Positions 34,319-40,958 of a stretch of DNA of 64,000 nucleotides are shown one piece after another (the first letter of the stretch is position 1; each line of letters starts with the position of its first letter). Below the pieces are notes generated by a model. It did not search any database. It saw only the letters and a program-made list of their open reading frames with translations, and was not told the DNA's origin. The translations under genes and the position numbers were made by a program. The stretch comes from Falsiroseomonas sp051859025 (GTDB taxonomy: Bacteria; Pseudomonadota; Alphaproteobacteria; Acetobacterales; Acetobacteraceae): the NCBI RefSeq assembly GCF_051859025.1, contig NZ_JBHYGL010000008.1, positions 1 to 64,000 of the forward strand. Reading direction: 5' to 3'.

Positions 34319-34975
34319 TCAGGGCAGGGCCACGGATAGTGATCTCAGGGCATGGGCGCGCATGCAGGCTTCGGCGGCACGGGCATCGCCCTCGATGATG
34401 GCGCGCACGATGGCCTGGTGTTCGGCCTGCGCGGTGTCGCGTTCCTCGGCGGTCGAGAGGATGCGTTCGCGCGTCAGATGGTCATAGGCGCGCAGCCCCT
34501 CCAGCAGCCTGGTCACGTCGCGGCTGGCGGCGGCGGCGTGGATGGCGTCGTGCAGGGCCTCGTTCGCCAGCGTCACCGCGGCGGCATCCTCGCTCCGCAT
34601 CGCGCCGGCGATGGCATCCAGCCTGGACCGCATCGCCGCATGGTCGGCGGGCGTCGCGCGTTCGGCGGCCAGCCTGGCCGCCACCGCTTCCAGCGTGGCG
34701 CGGATCAACCCGATCTCGAACAGCCGGTCCCGGCCGAGATCCGCCACATAGGTCCCGCTGCGGGGCCTGGTTTCCACCATCCCCTCGACCTCAAGCCGCC
34801 GCAGCGCCTCCCGCACCGGCTGGGCGGAGATGTCGAGCGCGGCGGCAAGCCCGCGTTCGGAAATGCGTTGCCCCGGCGCCAGGCTTCCCGCGACGATGGC
34901 CTCCCGGATCCGCGCATAGGCGCGGGCGGCAAGGGATTGCAGGTCGGTCTCGGTGAAGGGGCGAAGGACGGACAG
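34319..34975 (-). CDS. GntR family (FadR/FCD subgroup) transcriptional regulator, non-canonical start
   Basis: The winged-helix N-terminus reads 'AYARIREAIVAGSLAPGQ', 'RISERGLAAALDISAQP' and 'VREALRRLEVEG', and the FCD ligand-binding domain follows ('LIRATLEAVAARLAAERA...', with histidine/aspartate metal-ligand candidates in 'ALHDAIHAAA' and 'AEHQAIVRAI'). It likely represses the downstream receptor-DHDPS-dehydratase operon in response to a carboxylate. Upstream of the HTH the frame contains no ATG, GTG or TTG before an in-frame stop near 35032; the best candidate start is CTG at 34975, preceded by AGGAAA. The GTG at 34816 would cut off the DNA-binding domain. A sequencing frameshift is the alternative. 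Confidence 0.75.
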   Translation of the reverse strand: MSVLRPFTETDLQSLAARAYARIREAIVAGSLAPGQRISERGLAAALDISAQPVREALRRLEVEGMVETRPRSGTYVADLGRDRLFEIGLIRATLEAVAARLAAERATPADHAAMRSRLDAIAGAMRSEDAAAVTLANEALHDAIHAAAASRDVTRLLEGLRAYDHLTRERILSTAEERDTAQAEHQAIVRAIIEGDARAAEACMRAHALRSLSVALP

Positions 34976-35076
34976 GGCGACGTTTCCTGTTTGCTTGCAA
35001 CTACCATGGCAGATGGCAGGGCGCCGTCAATCGGTTTTGCCTGGAACCGGCGGGCGCCTCCCCGTGTTGATCGGCC

Positions 35077-35541
35077 ATGACGATCCGCGGCCTGCTCCCC
35101 TCCGCCCTCATCGGTGCCGTCGCCAGCGCCAGGTCCATGACGCCGATGGCGACCATCGCGACCGCCAGGCTGGCGGGGCGCCTGACGCCCGGGCGGCTGG
35201 TGCTCCTGGATCATCCCGTCTTCAAGCTCGGCGCCCTGTTCATGGGCGTCGCGGAGTTGTTCGGTGACAAGCTTAAATCGGCGCCGGACCGCACGGTTCT
35301 CCTCGGCCTGGTCGCCCGCGTGGCCAGCGCGGGGATCGCCGGCGCCGCCCTGGCACCGCGGGGGCGGGAGCGTGACGGCGCCGCGATCGCGGTCGCGGCC
35401 ACCATCCCGCTGGCCTACCTGACGCTGGATGGCCGCAAGCGCGCCATGACGAGGATGGGCCAGACGCGGAGCGGGCTTATCGAGGATGCGCTGGTCGTCG
35501 CGGCCGGGGCGCTGACCGTGGCGCTGGCCGTCAGGCGCTGA
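35077..35541 (+). CDS. DUF4126-like small membrane protein
   Basis: The 154-residue protein resembles DUF4126 members: 'LIGAVASARSMTPMATIATAR' at the N-terminus, the central 'VAELFGDKLKSAPDRTVLLGL' with the conserved GDK and R, then 'RVASAGIAGAALAPRG', and a final hydrophobic helix 'EDALVVAAGALTVALAVRR'. Three to four weak membrane segments are predicted; function is unknown. ATG 35077 begins the first segment. It is divergent from the GntR gene, 64 bp before trpG, and could be co-transcribed with trpGDC. Confidence 0.65.
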   Translation: MTIRGLLPSALIGAVASARSMTPMATIATARLAGRLTPGRLVLLDHPVFKLGALFMGVAELFGDKLKSAPDRTVLLGLVARVASAGIAGAALAPRGRERDGAAIAVAATIPLAYLTLDGRKRAMTRMGQTRSGLIEDALVVAAGALTVALAVRR

Positions 35542-35605
35542 CGCAGCCCCGCCCCGCTTCCGCCACACTTGATTAACCGCGGCCGCGGGGCGACCATCGG
35601 GCCGC

Positions 35606-36196
35606 ATGATCCTGCTGATCGACAATTACGACAGCTTTACGTGGAATCTCTACCACTTCCTGGGCGACCTTGGAGCGGTGGTGGAGGTCCGGCGGAATGA
35701 TTCCCTGTCGGCCGACGAAGCCCTGGCCCTGAAGCCGGACGCCATCGTCCTCTCCCCCGGCCCCTGCACGCCCAATGAGGCGGGCATCTGCCTGGATGTC
35801 ATCGCCGCCGCCGCGGCCGAACGCCTGCCGCTGCTGGGGGTCTGCCTCGGCCACCAGGCCATCGGCCAGGCCTTCGGGGCCAAGGTGGTGCGGGCGCCCA
35901 CGCCCGTGCATGGCAAGGTCTGGGACGTGACCCATGGCGGCACCGACATCTTCGCCGGCCTCCCCTCCCCCTTCCGCGCCACGCGCTACCACTCCCTCGT
36001 GGTGGAGGATCTGCCGGAGACGCTGATCCCGACGGCGCGCACTGCCGATGGCCTGGTGATGGGCCTGGCGCATCGGGACCTGCCGATCTGGGGCGTGCAG
36101 TTCCACCCCGAGAGCATCGCCAGCGAGCACGGCCACGACATGCTGCGCAACTTCCTGGCCCTCAGCGCCCAGCGCAACGCCTTCGAACCCGCATGA
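35606..36196 (+). CDS. trpG: Anthranilate synthase component II (glutamine amidotransferase)
   Basis: The 196-residue class I amidotransferase supplies ammonia to TrpE. 'ILLIDNYDSFTWNLYHFLG' starts the domain, 'VLSPGPCTPNEAGI' is the oxyanion loop, the nucleophile cysteine is in 'LLGVCLGHQAIGQAFG' and the catalytic His/Glu in 'WGVQFHPESIASEHG'. Its stop overlaps the trpD start (ATGA). Located away from its partner trpE but at the head of trpGDC. Confidence 0.96.
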   Translation: MILLIDNYDSFTWNLYHFLGDLGAVVEVRRNDSLSADEALALKPDAIVLSPGPCTPNEAGICLDVIAAAAAERLPLLGVCLGHQAIGQAFGAKVVRAPTPVHGKVWDVTHGGTDIFAGLPSPFRATRYHSLVVEDLPETLIPTARTADGLVMGLAHRDLPIWGVQFHPESIASEHGHDMLRNFLALSAQRNAFEPA

Positions 36197-37218
36197 AACG
36201 GATATTGGCGCGGCTCGCCCAGGGCGAACGCCTGGCGGAGAGCGAGGCCGAGGCCGCCTTCGGCATGATCATGGCGGGCGAGGCCACCCCCGCGCAGATC
36301 GCCGGCCTGCTGATGGCCATGCGCGTGCGCGGCGAAACGGTGGCGGAGATGACCGGCGCCGTGCGGGCCATGCGCGCCCGCATGATCGCGGTGGAAGCGC
36401 CGCCGGACGCGATCGACATCGTCGGCACCGGGGGCGATGCCGCCGGCACGCTGAACATCTCCACCGCCAGCGCCTTCGTGGTCGCCGGCGCCGGGGTGAA
36501 GGTGGCCAAGCATGGCAACCGGGCGCTGTCGTCCCGCTCCGGCGCCGCGGATGCGCTCTCCGCACTCGGCATCCCCGTGATGGAGACGCCGCTGGAAAGG
36601 CTGCCGGCGGTGCTGGCGGAAGCCGGCATGGTCTTCCTGATGGCGCCCCGCCACCATTCCGCGCTGCGCCACGCCGCCGGCCCGCGCGTCGAACTCGGCA
36701 CGCGGACCATCTTCAACCTGCTCGGCCCGCTGGCGAACCCGGCGCGGGTGACGCGGCAAATGACGGGCGCCTTCGCCCCGGAATGGCTCCGCCCCATGGC
36801 GGAAACCCTGGCGCGGCTCGGCACCCAGAGCGCCTGGCTGGTGCATGGCATGGGGCTCGATGAGCTGACGCTGGCCGGCCCTTCCCAGGTGGTGGAGCTG
36901 AAGGACGGGCTGATCCGGGAATTCGAGGTCTCGCCCGAGGATGCCGGCCTGCCCCGCGCCCCCGCGGAATCGCTGAAAGGCGGCGACCCCGCGGAGAACG
37001 CGGCCGCCCTGCTCGCGTTGCTGGAGGGCGCCCCCGGCCCCTATCGCGACGTCGTGCTGCTGAATGCGGCCGCCGGCCTGGTCGTGGCCGGGGTCGCCCC
37101 CACCTTGCGCGATGCCGTGCCGCTGGCCATGCGCTCCATCGATGGCGGCGCGGCGCTCGACGTGCTCAACCGCCTCCGCGCCGCCGCGGCGCCGCCTCCC
37201 CCTGAACCGACTGCCTGA
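36193..37218 (+). CDS. trpD: Anthranilate phosphoribosyltransferase
   Basis: The 341-residue enzyme transfers the phosphoribosyl group of PRPP to anthranilate. The PRPP/anthranilate loop 'DIVGTGGDAAGTLNISTASAFV' and 'GVKVAKHGNRALSSRSGAADAL' are intact, as are 'LAEAGMVFLMAPRHHSALRH' and 'RTIFNLLGPLANPARV'. Overlaps trpG by ATGA; the next gene, trpC, begins 5 nt after its stop. The extreme C-terminus is Pro-rich and variable. Confidence 0.96.
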   Translation: MKRILARLAQGERLAESEAEAAFGMIMAGEATPAQIAGLLMAMRVRGETVAEMTGAVRAMRARMIAVEAPPDAIDIVGTGGDAAGTLNISTASAFVVAGAGVKVAKHGNRALSSRSGAADALSALGIPVMETPLERLPAVLAEAGMVFLMAPRHHSALRHAAGPRVELGTRTIFNLLGPLANPARVTRQMTGAFAPEWLRPMAETLARLGTQSAWLVHGMGLDELTLAGPSQVVELKDGLIREFEVSPEDAGLPRAPAESLKGGDPAENAAALLALLEGAPGPYRDVVLLNAAAGLVVAGVAPTLRDAVPLAMRSIDGGAALDVLNRLRAAAAPPPPEPTA

Positions 37219-37223
37219 GTCCC

Positions 37224-38042
37224 ATGAACGCCCCCACCCCCGTGATGTCCGACACCCTCGCCCGCATCCTCGCCGACAAATACGAGGAGGTCCGCGAACG
37301 CTCCGCCGCCGTCAGCCTGCATGAGATGGAGAAGCGCGCCGCCGCCGCCGATGCGCCCCGCGACTTCACCCGCGCGCTGTGCGATGCGGTCGGCGAAGGC
37401 CGCGTCGGCCTGATCGCCGAGATCAAGCGCGCCTCCCCCTCCGGCGGCTTGATCCGCGACCCCTTCGAACCCGCGACCATCGCCCAGGCCTATGAGAAGG
37501 CGGGCGCCGCCTGCCTGTCGGTCCTGACGGACGGCCCGTGGTTCCAGGGGGACCTGGGCCACATGGTCCAGGCCCGCGCGGCTTGCTCCCTGCCCGTGCT
37601 CCGCAAGGATTTCATGGTCCATCCCTGGCAGGTGTTCGAGGCCCGGGCGATGGGCGCCGACGCCATCCTGCTGATCCTGGCCGCGCTGTCCGACGACCAG
37701 GCGCAGGAGCTGGAGGATGTCGCCCGGTCCCTCGACATGGCCGTGCTGGCGGAGGTGCATGACCGGCGGGAGCTGGACCGCGCGCTGGGGCTGGAGACGC
37801 GGCTGATCGGCGTGAACAACCGCAACCTGAAGACCCTGGTGACGGATCTCGGCACCTCCGACGAGTTGATCCCGCTGATCCCCGCGGACCGCATCCCGGT
37901 CGGCGAAAGCGGCATCCGCACGCCCGAGGATGTCCGCCGCATGTGCCGCGCCGGCGCCCGCTGCCTGCTGGTCGGCGAACACCTGCTGCGTCAGGCGGAT
38001 GTCGAGGCGGCGGCCCGGGAACTGATCACCGCGCTGGATTGA
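37224..38042 (+). CDS. trpC: Indole-3-glycerol phosphate synthase
   Basis: The 272-residue TIM-barrel enzyme performs the ring-closing decarboxylation to indole-3-glycerol phosphate. Visible motifs: 'LIAEIKRASPSGGLI' (catalytic Lys), 'CLSVLTDGPWFQGDL', 'PVLRKDFMVHPWQVFEARA' (Lys), 'VLAEVHDRRELDRAL' (Glu), 'IGVNNRNLKTL' and 'VGESGIRTPEDV'. Monofunctional (no PRAI fused). It is followed by moaC after two bases, continuing the operon into molybdenum cofactor genes, as in many alphaproteobacteria. Confidence 0.96.
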   Translation: MNAPTPVMSDTLARILADKYEEVRERSAAVSLHEMEKRAAAADAPRDFTRALCDAVGEGRVGLIAEIKRASPSGGLIRDPFEPATIAQAYEKAGAACLSVLTDGPWFQGDLGHMVQARAACSLPVLRKDFMVHPWQVFEARAMGADAILLILAALSDDQAQELEDVARSLDMAVLAEVHDRRELDRALGLETRLIGVNNRNLKTLVTDLGTSDELIPLIPADRIPVGESGIRTPEDVRRMCRAGARCLLVGEHLLRQADVEAAARELITALD

Positions 38043-38043
38043 G

Positions 38044-38517
38044 ATGACCAAGCTCACCCATTTCGACGAGGCCGGCCGCGCCGCCATGGTGGATGTCTCC
38101 GCCAAGGCGGAGACCAGCCGCACCGCCACCGCCCGCGGCCGGGTGGTCATGCAGCCGGAGACGCTGGCGCTGATCCAGGCCGGCCAGGTCGGCAAGGGCG
38201 ATGTGCTGGGCGTCGCCCGCATCGCCGGCATCATGGCGGCCAAGAAGACCAGCGACCTGATCCCGCTATGCCATCCCCTGCTGATCTCCAAGGTCACGGT
38301 GGATCTGGTGCCGGTGGCCCCCGATGCGGTGGAGATCGAGGCGACCGTCAAGCTCACCGGCCAGACCGGGGTGGAGATGGAGGCGCTGACCGCCGTCACC
38401 GTCGCCGCCCTGACGGTCTATGACATGGTGAAGGCCGCCGACCGCGCCATGCGGATCGAGGATATCCGCCTGGTGCATAAATCCGGCGGCAAATCCGGGA
38501 CTTATGAGGCGTCCTGA
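38044..38517 (+). CDS. moaC: Cyclic pyranopterin monophosphate synthase
   Basis: The 157-residue protein catalyses the second half of GTP to cPMP conversion in molybdenum-cofactor synthesis. The core 'MVDVSAKAETSRTATARG' opens the protein, followed by 'DLIPLCHPLLISKV' and 'VEMEALTAVTVAALTVYDMVKAADRAM' (catalytic Lys/Asp region), ending 'GGKSGTY'. Stop overlaps the moeA start by one base (TGATG). Confidence 0.96.
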   Translation: MTKLTHFDEAGRAAMVDVSAKAETSRTATARGRVVMQPETLALIQAGQVGKGDVLGVARIAGIMAAKKTSDLIPLCHPLLISKVTVDLVPVAPDAVEIEATVKLTGQTGVEMEALTAVTVAALTVYDMVKAADRAMRIEDIRLVHKSGGKSGTYEAS

Positions 38518-39722
38518 TGCTCTCGGTTGAGGAAGCCCGGACCCGAATCCTGGGCGGCCTCGCCCCCACCCCGGCCGAGGCCGTGGCCCTGCCGGAGGGC
38601 TGGGGCCGTGTCCTCGCCCGCCCCATCCTGGCGCGCCTGACCCAGCCGCCGGCCGATGTCTCCGCCATGGATGGCTACGCGGTGCGCGCCGCCGATGCGG
38701 TGCTCGGCGCCAGGCTGGAAGTGGTGGGATCGGCCCCCGCCGGCCACCCCTATGCCGGCAGCGTCGGCCCCGACCAGGCCGTCCGCATCTTCACGGGTGC
38801 CTTCATCCCGGGCGGCGCGGATGGGATCCTGCTGCAGGAAGACGCCGTCGCGGCCGATGGCGTGGTGGAGGTGCGCGACGCCGTGCGCCCCGGCCGCTGG
38901 GTCCGCCGCCGCGGCCTGGATTTCCAGGAAGGCGAGGCGCTGATCGCCCCAGGCCGCCGCCTGACCGCCCGCGACATCGGCCTGGCGGCCGCGGCCAACC
39001 ACCCCTGGCTGATGGTCCATCGCCGCCCGCGCATCGGCATCCTGGCGACAGGCGATGAGATCGCGCTGCCTGGCGACCCCATCCCCCCCGGCGGCATCGT
39101 CAGCAGCAACGCCCACGCCATCGCCGCCATGGTCCGCGCCGGCGGCGGCGATCCCCTGGTCCTGCCCATCGCCCCCGATGACCGGGAGGCCATCGCCGCC
39201 ACCGCCGCCGCGGCGCGCGCCTGCGACCTGTTGGTGACGACGGGCGGCGCCAGTGTGGGCGACCACGACCTGATCCAGACCGCGCTCGGCCAGGACGGCT
39301 TCGCGCTGGATTTCTGGAAGATCGCGATGCGGCCCGGGAAGCCGCTGATCTGGGGGCGGCTTGGCACCACCCCCGTGCTCGGCCTGCCGGGCAACCCCGT
39401 CTCCGCCATGGTCTGCGCCGTGCAGTTCCTGATGCCGGCGCTGGCCGTGCTGTCCGGCGAACCCGCCGCGGCCCCGCCGACCATCCAGGTCCATGCCGGC
39501 ACCGCGCTGGCGGAGAACGACAAGCGCTTCGACCACCTCCGCGCCATCCTGTCCCGCGACCGGGACGGCCGCGTGGTGGCGACGCCCTTCCCGCAGCAGG
39601 ACAGTTCCATGCTGAAGACCCTGGCACGGGCGGAGGCGCTGATCCTGCGCGCCCCCTACGCCCCCGCTTTGCCCGAGGGCGCGGCGGTGGAGGCGATTCC
39701 GCTGGATCGCCTCGGCCTCTGA
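38517..39722 (+). CDS. moeA: Molybdopterin molybdenumtransferase
   Basis: The 401-residue protein inserts molybdenum into adenylylated molybdopterin. Conserved elements: 'PPADVSAMDGYAVRA' near residue 45, 'VRIFTGAFIPGGADGILLQED', 'RIGILATGDEIALPG', 'LLVTTGGASVGDHDL', and 'VLGLPGNPVSAMVCAVQFL'. TGATG overlap with moaC implies coupling. It is the last gene of the trpGDC-moaC-moeA series; a short hairpin and then the lexA promoter follow. Confidence 0.96.
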   Translation: MLSVEEARTRILGGLAPTPAEAVALPEGWGRVLARPILARLTQPPADVSAMDGYAVRAADAVLGARLEVVGSAPAGHPYAGSVGPDQAVRIFTGAFIPGGADGILLQEDAVAADGVVEVRDAVRPGRWVRRRGLDFQEGEALIAPGRRLTARDIGLAAAANHPWLMVHRRPRIGILATGDEIALPGDPIPPGGIVSSNAHAIAAMVRAGGGDPLVLPIAPDDREAIAATAAAARACDLLVTTGGASVGDHDLIQTALGQDGFALDFWKIAMRPGKPLIWGRLGTTPVLGLPGNPVSAMVCAVQFLMPALAVLSGEPAAAPPTIQVHAGTALAENDKRFDHLRAILSRDRDGRVVATPFPQQDSSMLKTLARAEALILRAPYAPALPEGAAVEAIPLDRLGL

Positions 39723-39769
39723 TTCGCGCGGATTCAACCGCTTTCGGCTGCTCAAGAATCTCGATTCAC

Positions 39770-39786
39770 CCCAGGTTTTGCCTGGG
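39770..39786 (+). terminator. Short hairpin between moeA and lexA
   Basis: CCCAGG and CCTGGG pair around TTTTG, 47 nt after the moeA stop, followed by TCTGTGGAAAACATTT. The stem is short and lacks a strict U-run, so it may be a weak terminator or fortuitous. Confidence 0.35.
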
Positions 39787-39800
39787 TCTGTGGAAAACAT

Positions 39801-39830
39801 TTGACGAGGTCGCAGGAACCTACATAGAAC
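39801..39830 (+). promoter_or_regulatory. lexA promoter with perfect SOS box GAAC-N7-GAAC
   Basis: TTGACG (39801-39806) is a good -35 element; an ATAGAA/TACATA-like -10 lies at about 39821-39829. GAACCTACATAGAAC at 39816-39830 is a perfect direct repeat GAAC-N7-GAAC, the established alphaproteobacterial LexA-binding site, and overlaps the -10. A weaker GTTG-N7-GTTC occurs at 39841-39855. This indicates autorepression of lexA. Confidence 0.85.
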
Positions 39831-39915
39831 ATCCACGTCGGTTGCTTGTTTGTTCGGGGCGAAGGCGCCCCCACCCCTTGGACCGCACCAGGGGGAACCG
39901 GCAGTGGAGAAACCC

Positions 39916-40668
39916 ATGCTCACGCGCAAGCAGCACGAATTGCTGATGTTCATCGACCGGCATCTGCGCGCCACCGGCTTCTCCCCGTCCTTCGAGGAGA
40001 TGAAGGAGGCCCTTCGCCTCAAGTCGAAGTCGGGGATCCACCGCCTGATCACGGCGCTGGAGGAACGGGGCTTCCTGAAGCGCCGCGCGCATCGCGCCCG
40101 GGCGCTGGAAGTGCTGCGGCTGCCGGAGAATGTGTCGCCCCGCAGGGCCGATCCCGCGCCGGTCGCCACGCCGGCCCAGTCCGCGGCAGCCCCCGCTTTC
40201 ACCCCCCCCGCCTTCACGCCGAACGTCATCCGCGGCAATTTCGCGCCCGGCCTGGCCGGCGTGCAGAAATCCGCCAACGATGCCGCCGCGGTCGCCCTGC
40301 CCCTCTATGGCCGCATCGCCGCCGGCATGCCGATCGAGGCGCTGCGCGACACCTCCGCGACAGTGGAGGTCCCGGCCGCCCTGCTGGCGGGCGGCGAACA
40401 CTACGCGCTGGAAGTCGCCGGTGATTCGATGATGGAGGCCGGCATCCTGGATGGCGACACCGTCATCATCCGCCGCGGCGACACGGCGGAGAACGGGTCC
40501 ATCGTGGTGGCGCTGGTGGATGAGGCGGAGGTGACGCTGAAGCGCCTGCGGCGCCGCGGCAATTCCGTCGCCCTGGAACCCGCCAACCGGGCCTATGAGA
40601 CCCGTATCTTCGGACCCGACCGGGTCCGCGTGCAGGGCCGCCTGATCGGCCTGCTGCGCAAGTACTGA
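39916..40668 (+). CDS. lexA: LexA SOS repressor
   Basis: The 250-residue protein has a winged-helix N-terminus ('LTRKQHELLMFIDRHLRATG', 'SPSFEEMKEALRLKSKSGIH') and a C-terminal S24-like autoprotease. The catalytic serine is S171 in 'GDSMMEAG' and lysine K209 in 'EVTLKRL'; the self-cleavage bond is Ala136-Gly137 in 'GRIAAGMP'. The linker (about 70-125) is longer than in E. coli and Ala/Pro-rich, as in alphaproteobacterial LexA. ATG 39916 with GGAGA upstream is chosen over a start at 39850, which lies within the operator region. Confidence 0.96.
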   Translation: MLTRKQHELLMFIDRHLRATGFSPSFEEMKEALRLKSKSGIHRLITALEERGFLKRRAHRARALEVLRLPENVSPRRADPAPVATPAQSAAAPAFTPPAFTPNVIRGNFAPGLAGVQKSANDAAAVALPLYGRIAAGMPIEALRDTSATVEVPAALLAGGEHYALEVAGDSMMEAGILDGDTVIIRRGDTAENGSIVVALVDEAEVTLKRLRRRGNSVALEPANRAYETRIFGPDRVRVQGRLIGLLRKY

Positions 40669-40677
40669 AGGGCCGAT

Positions 40678-40699
40678 GGCCCGGCCATCAGGCCGGGCC
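40678..40699. terminator. 9-bp perfect hairpin between lexA and the convergent small gene
   Basis: GGCCCGGCC and GGCCGGGCC pair around ATCA, 9 nt after the lexA stop and 8 nt beyond the stop of the convergent 51-aa gene. No U-tract on either side; probably a shared bidirectional terminator. Confidence 0.55.
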
Positions 40700-40707
40700 G
40701 TCCCACC

Positions 40708-40863
40708 TCAATAGGGATCCCATTCGGCGTAGCGCTGTTGCCGCCACGCATGAAGGCGCTGCCAGGCGGTCAGGGCGCCGGCGCCGATCAGCAGACCCAT
40801 GGCGACCAGGCCCAGTTCCACCACCGCCGGATAGGACGCGATTGTCGCGATCATGTCCTGCAT
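40708..40863 (-). CDS. 51-residue single-helix membrane protein
   Basis: A short frame starts at ATG 40863 with AAGGGA immediately upstream. It encodes one hydrophobic helix ('VVELGLVAMGLLIGAGALTAW', residues 14-34) followed by a basic/aromatic tail 'QRLHAWRQQRYAEWDPY'. No family recognised. Its N-terminus 'MQDMIATIASYPAV' suggests a periplasmic or peripheral start with the tail inside. Located between lexA and comEC, on the comEC strand but after it, and bounded by the convergent hairpin, it is plausibly real though unconfirmed. Confidence 0.5.
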   Translation of the reverse strand: MQDMIATIASYPAVVELGLVAMGLLIGAGALTAWQRLHAWRQQRYAEWDPY

Positions 40864-40958
40864 TCCCTTGTTTCCTGCCCCGTTAATCTAGGTCGCAAGG
40901 TCTTAATGGAGGGTAACTGGCACCGTTCCATCCGATGGCGGCCTGTTGATCGCGGGCG

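Noticed and set aside
39850..39915. LexA start at ATG 39850
   Set aside because: It falls directly in the operator/promoter region and adds a 22-residue Pro-rich leader; ATG 39916 has a proper ribosome-binding site and begins the HTH.
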